Shown here one piece after another: positions 44,282 through 51,655 of a stretch of DNA of 64,000 nucleotides. A program made the translations under genes and the position numbers. Origin of the DNA: Sanguibacter sp. HDW7 (GTDB lineage: Bacteria > Actinomycetota > Actinomycetes > Actinomycetales > Cellulomonadaceae); the NCBI RefSeq assembly GCF_011300875.1, contig NZ_CP049862.1:186001-250000 (forward strand), read 5' to 3'. Below the pieces are notes generated by a model. It ran no database searches, was not told the origin of the DNA, and worked only from the letters and a program-made list of their open reading frames with translations. Numbering within the stretch: the first letter of the stretch is position 1; the number at the start of each line of letters is the position of its first letter.

Positions 44282-46615
44282 TCAGAGCGAGATCGCCGGG
44301 TGCAGCCTGTCCACGGTCCACGTGCGCATCCGCCCCGACCGCCACGCGGTGACCGCGAGCGACGCGACGAGCGTCCCGCCGAGCACCGCGACCGCCAGCA
44401 GCAGCCGCCCGTCAGCGCCGCCCGTGATGAGCTGGCGCAGCCCGGTCACGGCGTAGCTCATGGGCAGCCACGGGTGGATCGCCTGGAAGAATTCGGCGGT
44501 GACGGGCACGGGGTACGTGCCGCCCGACGACGCGAGCTGCAGCATGAGGATCGCCAGCACGACGACCTTGCCCGTGGCGGGCCCGGCGAGCGCGATGATC
44601 GCCTGCTGCATCGCGATGAACGTCGCCGAGACGAGCAGCGTGAACGCGACGAGCCCGACGAGGTTGCTCGTGTGCATGCCGAGGCCGAGCTTGACGACGC
44701 CCAGCATGACGACGACCTGACCTGCGCCGATGAGCAGCGCGGGCCACAGCCCCGCCCACGCGATGCGCCCGCCGGAGACAGGTGCGGCGAGGGCGCGCGA
44801 CGGCACGGGCCGCAGCAGCAGCCACGTGATGAGCGCCCCGACGAAGAGGGCCAGCGAGATGAAGAAGGGTGCGAAGCCCTCCCCGAAGCCCTCGGCCTGC
44901 GCGACGTCGGAGTCGGTGACGACGACGGGCGCCGCGATGACGTCGGCCCGCTGCGTGCGCAGAGCCGTGGAGTCGTCGGGGATCTGTGCGGTGCCGTCGG
45001 CGAGCCCGGAGGCGAGGATGCCCGCGCCGTCAGCGAGCTGCATCGTGCCGTCGGCCAACGCCGACGCCCCGGACGAGAGCGTCGTCGTTCCGGTCGCGAG
45101 CGCCGAGGCGCCGTCGGCCGCGGAGGCCGCGCCCGCAAGGAGCGTTCCGGTGCCGGCCTTGAGCGTCGTCGTACCGTCGGCGAGCGTGCCCGCCCCGGAC
45201 CTGAGCGTGCCGGCGCCGGACGCGAGGTCGGCCGCACCCGTGTCGAGCCGAGCGAGCCCCTTCTCGAGGCTCGTCGTGCCCGCCGCGACCTGGGTGATGC
45301 CGTCGTGCAGCGTCGTCGTGCCCTGTGCGCCCGGGCGCAGCTGGGCGGCGAGCGCCTGCGCGCCGTCCGACGCGGTGCCGACCCCGTCGCTCAGCGCAGC
45401 AGCGCCGTCGGCGAGCGTGCGAGCGCCCGTGACGGCCGCGCCGAGCTGCTCCGTGAGCGCCGCGCCGTCGACGCCGCCGAGCTGTTCGAGCGACGCCTTG
45501 TCCTTCGCGAGGACCGCCTGGACGGTCGGGTTCGCACCGGTCGGGTCGAGCGCCACGAGCGTCGCGACGTTCGCCTGCAGCAGCCGGCCGAGGTCCGTGA
45601 GCGTCCCCGGCAGGGCCGTGAGCGTCGGGGCTGCGGCCTCGAGGCCGTCGGCCAGCGCGTCCGCGCCGTCCGCCACCTGCGTGGCTCCGGCGACGAGGCC
45701 TGCGTCCGCGGTGAAGCCCGACGCGAGCCTGTCCGCACCCTGCGACAGGGTCGCTGCGCCCTTCGCGAGCGAGCCCGCGCCCTGAGCGAGAGTCGTCGCA
45801 CCCTCGTGCGCCTGCCCGACACCCGTCGCCAGCGTCGTCGCGCCCTGCGCGAGCGTCGCCGACCCGGCGCTGAGCGAGTGCGCGCCCTTGTCGAGCTTCG
45901 TCACGCCCGCGGCCGCGCTGCCTGCGCCGTCGCGCAGCTTGCCGAGGCCCGACGCGAGCGTGCCCGCACCGTCCGCGGCGCTCCGTGCACCGTCGGCAAG
46001 CTGCTGCGCGCCGTCGTCGACCTGGCCCACGGCCGTCCCCAGCCGGATCGCACCGTCCGACGCCGTCGCGAAGCCGTCACGCGCCGTGCCGAGCCCGACG
46101 AGCACCGTGTCGACCGCCTGCGAGCCGATCTCCTCCCGCACCGCCGTCTGCACCTGCTCCATCGCGGAGCGGCCGAGCGTCGTCGCGAGGAACGAGTTCG
46201 CGTCGTTGTACGTCACCGCGATGCTCGCGGCCTCCGGGTCGTCGCCCGCGACGTCCGCGATGCGCTGCGAGAAGTCCGCGGGGATCGTCACCGCGAAGTA
46301 GTAGTCGCCGCTCTCGACGCCGGCCTGCGCGGCTGCCGCGTCCGTGCGCTCCCAGCGCAGGTCGCCCGAGTCCGTGAGCCGGTCCGCGACCTGTCCGCCG
46401 GCGTCGAGACGCTCGCCGCCGACCGTGGCGCCCGCGTCCTCGACGACGAGCGCGACCGGCAGGTTGTCCATGCGCCCCATCGGGTCCCAGAACGCCCACA
46501 GGTACAGGGCGCCGTAGAGCAGCGGGATGAGCACGAGCGCGCCGAGCGCAAGCTTGGGCAGCGTGCCGCGGCGGAAGCGCCGCAGCTCCGTGCCCGTCGA
46601 GGTGAGGGAGATCAT
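44282..46615 (-). CDS. YhgE/Pip-family membrane protein (putative exporter)
   Basis: 777 residues; ATG at 46615 overlaps the stop of the ABC ATPase gene (ATGA), so translation is coupled. One N-terminal helix (LPKLALGALVLIPLLYGALYLWAF), followed by a large extracytoplasmic region whose central 400 residues are a long series of short Ala/Gly/Ser repeats (GAxxLAxGAxxLxxG, X-linked heptad-like). It ends in five or six membrane helices (FISLALFVGALITWLLLRP to LLLAVAVLGGTLVASLAVTAW). This is the YhgE/phage-infection-protein/ABC-2-like arrangement, related to MmpL-independent efflux and to ESAT-6 type VII-associated YueB. With its ATPase it may move lipophilic substrates. Regulated with the ATPase from one promoter. 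Confidence 0.85.
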   Translation of the reverse strand: MISLTSTGTELRRFRRGTLPKLALGALVLIPLLYGALYLWAFWDPMGRMDNLPVALVVEDAGATVGGERLDAGGQVADRLTDSGDLRWERTDAAAAQAGVESGDYYFAVTIPADFSQRIADVAGDDPEAASIAVTYNDANSFLATTLGRSAMEQVQTAVREEIGSQAVDTVLVGLGTARDGFATASDGAIRLGTAVGQVDDGAQQLADGARSAADGAGTLASGLGKLRDGAGSAAAGVTKLDKGAHSLSAGSATLAQGATTLATGVGQAHEGATTLAQGAGSLAKGAATLSQGADRLASGFTADAGLVAGATQVADGADALADGLEAAAPTLTALPGTLTDLGRLLQANVATLVALDPTGANPTVQAVLAKDKASLEQLGGVDGAALTEQLGAAVTGARTLADGAAALSDGVGTASDGAQALAAQLRPGAQGTTTLHDGITQVAAGTTSLEKGLARLDTGAADLASGAGTLRSGAGTLADGTTTLKAGTGTLLAGAASAADGASALATGTTTLSSGASALADGTMQLADGAGILASGLADGTAQIPDDSTALRTQRADVIAAPVVVTDSDVAQAEGFGEGFAPFFISLALFVGALITWLLLRPVPSRALAAPVSGGRIAWAGLWPALLIGAGQVVVMLGVVKLGLGMHTSNLVGLVAFTLLVSATFIAMQQAIIALAGPATGKVVVLAILMLQLASSGGTYPVPVTAEFFQAIHPWLPMSYAVTGLRQLITGGADGRLLLAVAVLGGTLVASLAVTAWRSGRMRTWTVDRLHPAISL

Positions 46616-47412
46616 GCGAGGGGCTCCTCGTCGGTGGAGGCTGTGGCCGCGGCGTGCGCCGCGACCTTCTGCGGGGCGTCGTCCTCGCTGAGCTGCGGTC
46701 CTGTCGTGAGGCGCACGACGCGAGGCTCGACAGCCCACGTCATCGCGTCGACCTCGCCGACCGACGCGACCGACGCGACGACCGTGAGGCCCGCCGCTGA
46801 CGTCGGGTGCGTCGTCGTGAGCGCCGCGAGGCGGTCCCAGACAATCTGGCGGCGCGCAGTGTCGTGCACCTGGTCGAGGTCGTCGACGACGAGCAGGTCC
46901 GGGCGCGCCGTGAGCGCGACGACGATGCGCAGGAGCATCGCGTCGACCTCGTCGAGGTCACTCACGAGGGTCGTGGCCGACGGCACCGGGCGCGGGCCGA
47001 AGGTCGGCGCGGCGAGCGTCCGCAGGCGGGCGTCGGTGACGCGCGGCGTCCGGGCGTACCAGGGCGCCTGCCAGGCGAGGCGCTCGCGGACGGTGTCGCC
47101 GACGGTGACCGACGGCTCGAGGTCGTCGATGCCCGTGAACCCGGCGATCGCGCTGAGGCGCTGGACGGCGCGGCGCTCTCGGGGCAGGTCGTGGCCGCCG
47201 ACGGTGAGCTGGACGGTTGTGGCCGAGGGCTTCATGCGGCCCGCGAGAGTGAGGAGGAGGCTCGTGCGTCCAGAGCCCTGCGGGCCTTGGAGGACGACGA
47301 GGTCGCCCGCGGCGACGTGCATGTCGAGGGGGCCGTAGACGAGGCCGTGGGGGCCGTCGAGACGGAGCGCCTTGGCGAGGATCGCCGCGCGGGGCGTGGG
47401 GGAGGTGTCCAT
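46612..47412 (-). CDS. ABC-type ATP-binding protein with atypical Walker A
   Basis: 266 residues; ATG at 47412 with GGAGAAG eight bases upstream. P-loop reads GPQGSGRTS, with Arg in place of the nearly invariant Lys of GxxGxGK(S/T). Walker B DLLVVDDLDQVHD has Asp where Glu is usual, and no LSGGQ signature is obvious (LVSDLDEVDAMLLR occupies that place). Thus it belongs to the ABC fold but may hydrolyse ATP poorly or not at all. First gene of the operon with the YhgE-type protein (4-base overlap) and preceded by the palindrome proposed as the TetR operator. Could serve as a regulatory subunit. Confidence 0.8.
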   Translation of the reverse strand: MDTSPTPRAAILAKALRLDGPHGLVYGPLDMHVAAGDLVVLQGPQGSGRTSLLLTLAGRMKPSATTVQLTVGGHDLPRERRAVQRLSAIAGFTGIDDLEPSVTVGDTVRERLAWQAPWYARTPRVTDARLRTLAAPTFGPRPVPSATTLVSDLDEVDAMLLRIVVALTARPDLLVVDDLDQVHDTARRQIVWDRLAALTTTHPTSAAGLTVVASVASVGEVDAMTWAVEPRVVRLTTGPQLSEDDAPQKVAAHAAATASTDEEPLA

Positions 47413-47452
47413 GGGTGCTTCTCCGGCGGGTCTGACCCGCGAGGTTCTTTGG

Positions 47453-47466
47453 ACTGACTGGTCAGT
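47453..47466 (-). promoter_or_regulatory. Palindromic operator, probably for the adjacent TetR regulator
   Basis: ACTGACTGGTCAGT: arms ACTGAC/GTCAGT around TG, 41 bases upstream of the ATPase start, next to an AT-rich run (TATTTTTGTAC on the minus strand) that could be the -10 region. The length and symmetry suit a TetR dimer. Confidence 0.6.
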
Positions 47467-47480
47467 ACAAAAATAAGCAC

Positions 47481-47519
47481 GCGACAGACGCGGCCGCAAC
47501 GTGCGGCCGCGTCTGTCGC
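47481..47519 (-). terminator. Hairpin terminator of the secreted metallopeptidase-like gene
   Basis: Perfect 18-bp arms GCGACAGACGCGGCCGCA (47481-47498) and its complement (47502-47519), 3-base loop, 26 bases beyond the stop at 47545. It also insulates the ABC/YhgE promoter. Confidence 0.85.
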
Positions 47520-47544
47520 ATCACACCACCGAACGCCCCGGGGC

Positions 47545-48507
47545 TCAGGCGACCTTCCGCGTCCAGGTGAGCCGCGGGTCCTGGTACTTCTTCCCGTAGG
47601 CGGACCACAGCTGCTTGGCGTTCTTCAGGCGCGAGCCGGAGCAGCTCTTGGTGTAGTAGTTGAACCGGGTCGACCCCGTCCGCGCGGTCGCCATGCAGTC
47701 CGCCTGCTGCTCCTGGGGGTCGGCCCGGCCCGCGGCGAAGGCCTTCTCCGTCCGCGCGACGCTCGCGTCGTACGCCTTCTGGCCCGCGCGGATCGGCCGC
47801 GCCTGGACGATGTGCGCGCACTCGTGCAGCGCCGTGTGCCGCAGCTCGGCGGCCCCGAGCCCCGAGCGCAGCTCGATCGTCGCGTTCCAGCTCCAGCGCT
47901 CGGTGCGGCCGTCCGACGTCCAGCGCCACGTCGTCCACGCCTGGCCGATCGTGTTGCCGCGCGTGACGCGCGGAGAGTTGATGTAGATCGGCGTCGAGGG
48001 GCAGTAGGCCTTCATGTAGGCGCGCGCCTTGGCGATGTACGCCGCGTGCTTCTTGGTGTCCGACTGGAAGATCTTGACGGTCGTCGAGATCCGCTGCGGG
48101 TTCGACCCGGACTTCGCGAGCACGACGCGATAGCTGCGGTAGCCCGCCTTCGCGGGCAGGGCGAGCTGGACGAGGGCCGACGATCCCGAGCGAGGAGCCG
48201 TCGTCGTCGACACGGTGCGCCACCTGCCCGCGTCGAGCCGCTGGAGGTGAACCTTCTGGCCGCGCGGCGCGTTGACGCGGATCTTCACCCGCTCGCGCTG
48301 CGTGGTCATCTGCAGGCTGCGCGCGCTCGGCTTCCCGAGCGTGGACCTGGTTGCGGCGGCGGCGCCGCCTGTGCTGCCGGACGTGGCGGCCGAGGCCGCG
48401 ACGGTGGTGGTCGCCAGGGGCGCCGGTGGCGCCGACACCGAGACCGCGGCGGGCAGCAGGAGCGCGCCGGCCGCGAGAGCCGAGACGAGGGGTGATCGCA
48501 GGTGCAT
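47545..48507 (-). CDS. Secreted HExxH-motif protein (putative zinc metallopeptidase)
   Basis: 320 residues; ATG at 48507 with GAAAGG eight bases upstream. Signal peptide (LVSALAAGALLLPAAVSVSA). The first half of the mature protein is an Ig-like strand-rich domain (RVKIRVNAPRGQKVHLQRL, YRSYRVVLAKSG). The second half has RHTALHECAHIVQARP, an HExxH site (H-E-C-A-H) with bordering hydrophobic residues, and a further QQADCMATAR that may provide the third ligand. Two Cys beyond could form a disulfide. Expected to be exported and to bind zinc; peptidase activity is inferred from the motif. Monocistronic. Confidence 0.75.
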   Translation of the reverse strand: MHLRSPLVSALAAGALLLPAAVSVSAPPAPLATTTVAASAATSGSTGGAAAATRSTLGKPSARSLQMTTQRERVKIRVNAPRGQKVHLQRLDAGRWRTVSTTTAPRSGSSALVQLALPAKAGYRSYRVVLAKSGSNPQRISTTVKIFQSDTKKHAAYIAKARAYMKAYCPSTPIYINSPRVTRGNTIGQAWTTWRWTSDGRTERWSWNATIELRSGLGAAELRHTALHECAHIVQARPIRAGQKAYDASVARTEKAFAAGRADPQEQQADCMATARTGSTRFNYYTKSCSGSRLKNAKQLWSAYGKKYQDPRLTWTRKVA

Positions 48508-48612
48508 CGCAGTGCCTTTCGCTGAGGCTTTCACTGTAGGTTCGGCGGGTCGGACCCGCGCGCGGTCACGACGCCATGCGGAATACCGTGGGTGCCACGG
48601 CGTTGAACAAGC

Positions 48613-49302
48613 GTGAGCACCCAGCCCGCGGCCGCAGAGCCGCTGAAGATCGACATCTGGTCCGACATCGCCTGCCCCTGGTGCTACCTGGGCAAGCACC
48701 GGCTCGCCGCCGGGATCGAGGCCTTCGCCGCGACCGACGCCGCCGTGCCCGTCGAGATCGAGTATCACTCCTTCGAGCTCGCCCCCGACACCCCCGAGGA
48801 CTTCGAGGGCTCCGAGATCGACTTCCTCTCCCACCACAAGGGCATGCCTGCCGCGAAGGTCGAGCAGATGCTCGGCCAGATGACCGAGATGGCGGCGTCC
48901 GAGGGCCTCACCATGGACTTCGCGCGCCTGCGCCACACCAAGACGCTCCGTGCGCACGAGCTGCTCCACGCGGCCAAGGCCGCGGGTCTCCAGCCCGAGA
49001 TGCTCGAGCGTCTCTACGAGGCATACTTCGCGCAGGGCGAGCACGTCGCCGACGTCGACACGCTCGTGCGCCTCGCGACCGAGGTCGGGCTCGACGGCGA
49101 CGACGTGCGCGCCGCGCTCGCGGACGAGCGTCACGCCGACGCCGTCGAGGCGGACATCGAGCAGGCCCGCGCCTTCGGCATCACGGGCGTGCCGTTCTTC
49201 GTCATCGATGGCCGCTACGGGATCTCCGGCGCGCAGCCGGGGGAGGCGTTCGCGCAGATCCTCGGCCAGATCGTCGCCGAGCGCGCGGCCGCCGACGCCT
49301 GA
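48613..49302 (+). CDS. DsbA-family protein, FrnE-like
   Basis: 229 residues from GTG at 48613. No export signal, so cytoplasmic. Thioredoxin-fold start LKIDIWSDIACPWCYLGKHR with C21-P-W-C24. A helical insertion follows (FLSHHKGMPAAKVEQMLG, LRAHELLHAAKAAGL), and the C-terminal segment ITGVPFFVIDGRYGISGAQP carries the cis-Pro. This is the FrnE/2-hydroxychromene-2-carboxylate-isomerase-like group of DsbA proteins (COG2761), usually 210-240 residues. Likely a cytoplasmic disulfide oxidoreductase or polyketide-related isomerase relative. The adjacent downstream small gene may be co-transcribed (30-base gap). Confidence 0.9.
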   Translation: MSTQPAAAEPLKIDIWSDIACPWCYLGKHRLAAGIEAFAATDAAVPVEIEYHSFELAPDTPEDFEGSEIDFLSHHKGMPAAKVEQMLGQMTEMAASEGLTMDFARLRHTKTLRAHELLHAAKAAGLQPEMLERLYEAYFAQGEHVADVDTLVRLATEVGLDGDDVRAALADERHADAVEADIEQARAFGITGVPFFVIDGRYGISGAQPGEAFAQILGQIVAERAAADA

Positions 49303-49332
49303 GAGACTGCGGCTCCGGATCAAGGAGGATTC

Positions 49333-49563
49333 ATGACTGACGTTCGCAACGCCCCGCGGGGCTCCGAGAGCTCGCTGATGTTCGACGGCGTCGCGCCCGT
49401 CTCGGCGCCCACGCCCAAGGTCGACGCCGCGATGCTTGACGCGTACGCGGCGCCGCGCCCCGTCGCGCCGGTGTCCTCGGCGCTCTTCGTCGCGCCGGCT
49501 GCGCCCGCGTTCACGATGGTCGGCGACGCCGGTGAGGCGTGCGGGCCCGACGGCTGCGTGTGA
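49333..49563 (+). CDS. Small protein with Cys-containing C-terminus, function unknown
   Basis: 76 residues; ATG at 49333 preceded by a near-ideal AAGGAGG with five-base spacing, so a real, well-translated gene. The body is Ala/Pro/Val-rich without membrane helix or signal peptide (PVSAPTPKVDAAMLDAYAAP). The extreme C-terminus is EACGPDGCV, giving two Cys as C-x4-C. It follows the FrnE-like disulfide oxidoreductase by 30 bases. It could be a substrate of that enzyme, a metal-binding peptide, or a short lineage-specific protein. I do not recognise a family. Confidence 0.65.
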   Translation: MTDVRNAPRGSESSLMFDGVAPVSAPTPKVDAAMLDAYAAPRPVAPVSSALFVAPAAPAFTMVGDAGEACGPDGCV

Positions 49564-49702
49564 TCGTCGTCGGCGTCCGAGCGTCGGACGGGAGATCGTC
49601 GGGCGTGGTGTCGTCGGGCGTGCGAGTGCCGGACGCACGAGCGTCGGACGGGTTTACCTCGGGCCCCAGTCGTTGACGGGCTCACCGTCACGGTGACGGC
49701 TC

Positions 49703-49740
49703 ACGGGGCCGGGCTGCGCGAGAGCGCGGCCCGGCCCCGT
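49703..49740 (+). terminator. Hairpin terminator after the small Cys-tailed gene
   Basis: Arms ACGGGGCCGGGC (49703-49714) and GCCCGGCCCCGT (49729-49740). The sequence between 49564 and 49700 is low complexity with the 14-mer GAGCGTCGGACGGG twice. Confidence 0.7.
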
Positions 49741-49752
49741 CGTCGTCCACGG

Positions 49753-49780
49753 GTTGTTGCTTCAATAGTTGACGCTTCAA
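49753..49780 (+). promoter_or_regulatory. Possible MarR-type operator repeat in the VOC gene promoter
   Basis: Two copies of GTTGnnGCTTCAA (49753-49765 and 49768-49780) spaced 15 bases apart; the second contains the inverted TTGA-CGCT-TCAA. They overlap the likely promoter 45 bases before the start. No MarR gene is in the window, so the cognate regulator is unknown. Confidence 0.4.
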
Positions 49781-49824
49781 GTAAATGGGTGCAGACTGGT
49801 GAGCAGCCCACCCGAGGAGCACCC

Positions 49825-50778
49825 ATGAGCACCGCCACCCCGTCCGGTCCCGCCGCGAACGACCGCCTCGCGCACGCCGCAGGCGCCGCCCAGTCGGCCC
49901 TCGCCCCGGCCGACCGCCTCGCCGCCGCGACCCACATGGACGCCGTGACGCTCTACGTCCGCGACATCGACGCGATGACCGAGTTCTACGCGAAGGTCAT
50001 CGGCCTGCAGGTCATGGACCGCACCGCCGTCGACGGCCGCGACGGCGTCGTCACCCTCGGCCGTGGCTCCGTGCCGCTCGTCGTCCTCCGCGAGGCCCGC
50101 GACCTGCCCGAGCGCCGCCCCGGAGAGGCCGGCCTCTTCCACACCGCGATCCTCTTCGCCGACCACGCGGGCGTCGCAGGCGCCCTCGCCCGCGTCGCCA
50201 CGTACGCGCCCCAGCTCTACACGGGCGCGGGCGACCATCTCGTCTCCGAGGCCTTCTACCTCGACGACCCCGAGGGCAACGGCATCGAGCTCTACGTCGA
50301 CCGCCCGCGTGAGCAGTGGGAGTGGACCCGCGGGCACGTGAAGATGGACACCCTCTACATCGACCCCAACGCGTTCCTCAGCGAGCACCTCACCGAGACC
50401 GCGCTCGAGAAGCCCGAGGACTCCGCCGCAACCCTCGGCCACGTCCACCTGCAGGTCGGCGACGTCCCGACCGCGCACCGCTTCTACGTCGACACCCTCG
50501 GCTTCGAGGCCACGGCGACCCTCGGCCCGTCGGCCCTCTTCGTCTCCGCCGGCGGCTACCACCACCACATGGCGATGAACACCTGGCGCTCGATGGGCGC
50601 CGGTCCGCGGCCCGTCCAGCTCGGGCTGGGCGAGGTGTCGATCCTCGTCCCCACGCGCGACGAGATCGGCGCGCTCACCGATCGGCTCGCCCACGGCGGT
50701 GTCGAGCACGCCGACGACGGCGCCGTCCTGCGCTTCTCGGACCCCTGGAACAACCGCATCGCCGTCACGGTCGGCTGA
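49825..50778 (+). CDS. VOC-superfamily dioxygenase/glyoxalase (CatE-like)
   Basis: 317 residues; ATG at 49825 with GAGGAG seven bases upstream. Two VOC modules: the first begins THMDAVTLYVRDIDAMTEFY and has FHTAILFAD and DPEGNGIELYVDRP; the second begins TLGHVHLQVGDVPTAHRFY and has SAGGYHHHMAMNTW and SDPWNNRIAVTV. The His/Glu metal ligands H-H-E appear as H in FHTAI or LGHVH and E in NGIELY. This arrangement matches catechol-2,3-dioxygenase-type CatE/YfiE proteins of Bacillus and relatives. Probably iron-dependent ring cleavage or quinone/aldehyde detoxification. Monocistronic with a repeat-operator promoter, suggesting induction by an electrophile or phenolic. Confidence 0.85.
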   Translation: MSTATPSGPAANDRLAHAAGAAQSALAPADRLAAATHMDAVTLYVRDIDAMTEFYAKVIGLQVMDRTAVDGRDGVVTLGRGSVPLVVLREARDLPERRPGEAGLFHTAILFADHAGVAGALARVATYAPQLYTGAGDHLVSEAFYLDDPEGNGIELYVDRPREQWEWTRGHVKMDTLYIDPNAFLSEHLTETALEKPEDSAATLGHVHLQVGDVPTAHRFYVDTLGFEATATLGPSALFVSAGGYHHHMAMNTWRSMGAGPRPVQLGLGEVSILVPTRDEIGALTDRLAHGGVEHADDGAVLRFSDPWNNRIAVTVG

Positions 50779-50809
50779 TCGGGGCGCCCTCCGGGCGACC
50801 CGCGCGCGG

Positions 50810-51070
50810 CTACCCGCAAGTCTGTGCGCTACCCGCAAGTCTGAACTTGCGGGTAGCGCACAAACCCGCGGGTAGACGTCCCGCCGCCGCTCGGGAGCCG
50901 CGCACGCGCGGTTTTCAGGGCTACGCGCGAGTTCAAACCCGCGCGTAGCCCTGAGGGCCGCGTGCAGGCGGTCCGCTGGAGCCCTCCGGGCGGCACTCGC
51001 GCGGCTACCCGCAAAGCTGTGCGCTACCCGCAAGTCTGAACTTGCGGGTAGCGCACAAACTTGCGGGTAG
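50810..51070. repeat. Second palindrome family (CTACCCGCAAGT), two copies plus a variant
   Basis: Copy one 50810-50875 and copy two 51005-51070 each hold a 17-bp perfect hairpin GTGCGCTACCCGCAAGT with CTGA loop (50824-50861 and 51019-51056) flanked by further CTACCCGC/GCGGGTAG arms. Between them is a related hairpin AGGGCTACGCGCG ... CGCGCGTAGCCCT (50917-50952). The flanks (CCCTCCGGGCG) are duplicated as well, so a roughly 95-base unit appears to have been copied in tandem. Fills the 50779-51091 gap. Confidence 0.85.
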
Positions 51071-51091
51071 ACGGAGCGCCGCCGCCCGCGC

Positions 51092-51373
51092 TCAGGCGCG
51101 GAGCTGGCGGCCTGCTGCGATGCGCGTCGTCACGCGGCGTGCGCCCTTGTCCGCGACGAGCTTCGCCGCGGCGGCGGCAGCGCCCGCGACGGCCGCGAAG
51201 ACGATGATCGAGACGACCGTCGAGTCGGTGTCGAGCGGGTTGCGCGGGGCGTCGTGCCCGGTCGCCCTCTTCCACGCGAACGACAGGCCCTTCTGGGCGA
51301 CCCAGGCAGCGCCCGCGGACGCGCCGATGAGGATGACCTTCTCGAGCAGGGCTTCCTTGTTCTCGTCCGCCAC
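51092..51373 (-). CDS. DUF4235-type small membrane protein
   Basis: 93 residues from GTG at 51373, chosen because GGAGG lies five bases upstream; the ATG at 51385 would contain that SD. Sequence ADENKEALLEKVILIGASAG, then AAWVAQKGLSFAWKRATGHDAP and VVSIIVFAAVAGAAAAAAKL: two helices, as in DUF4235 proteins of actinobacteria. Probably a small integral membrane protein of unknown function. Convergent with the VOC gene, divergent from the thiamine operon. Confidence 0.8.
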   Translation of the reverse strand: MADENKEALLEKVILIGASAGAAWVAQKGLSFAWKRATGHDAPRNPLDTDSTVVSIIVFAAVAGAAAAAAKLVADKGARRVTTRIAAGRQLRA

Positions 51374-51464
51374 CGGAACCTCCATGCAGGATCGTCGGTC
51401 TGCCGTCGTCGGCAGCCCTGTCCCACGCTATCGCCCCGCCCCGCCCTCCGTCCCCGCGACGGCC

Positions 51465-51470
51465 TATGAT
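51465..51470 (+). promoter_or_regulatory. -10 element of the thiamine transporter operon
   Basis: TATGAT, one base from consensus, 11 bases before the riboswitch start at 51481, so transcription would begin at the aptamer. No good -35 is visible. Confidence 0.6.
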
Positions 51471-51480
51471 GGTGGGGATA

Positions 51481-51575
51481 CGACAGGGGAGCGCTGCGGG
51501 AGACCGTGAGCGCTGAGAGTGCGGACCGCCGCAGACCCTCGAACCTGATCCGGTTAGCACCGGTGGAGGAAGTCG
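51481..51575 (+). ncRNA. TPP riboswitch (THI box)
   Basis: Contains the invariant aptamer segments GCTGAGAGT and GACCCTCGAACCTGATC followed by CGGTTAGCACCGG, with P1 formed by CGAC (51481-51484) and GTCG (51572-51575). Located directly upstream of the thiBPQ operon. Binding of thiamine pyrophosphate should shut off expression. Confidence 0.95.
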
Positions 51576-51627
51576 GGACATCTCACCACGTCGTCCGCCG
51601 CGGCCTGCCCGTACGGACGACGGGACC

Positions 51628-51648
51628 CCTCCTAGCACCACCAGGAGG
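51628..51648 (+). promoter_or_regulatory. SD-sequestering hairpin of the riboswitch expression platform
   Basis: CCTCCT (51628-51633) can pair with AGGAGG (51643-51648), the SD of thiB, with a 9-base loop. A second hairpin GTCGTCCG/CGGACGAC (51590-51597, 51614-51621) lies upstream. This suggests control at translation initiation. Confidence 0.65.
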
Positions 51649-51655
51649 AACGACG

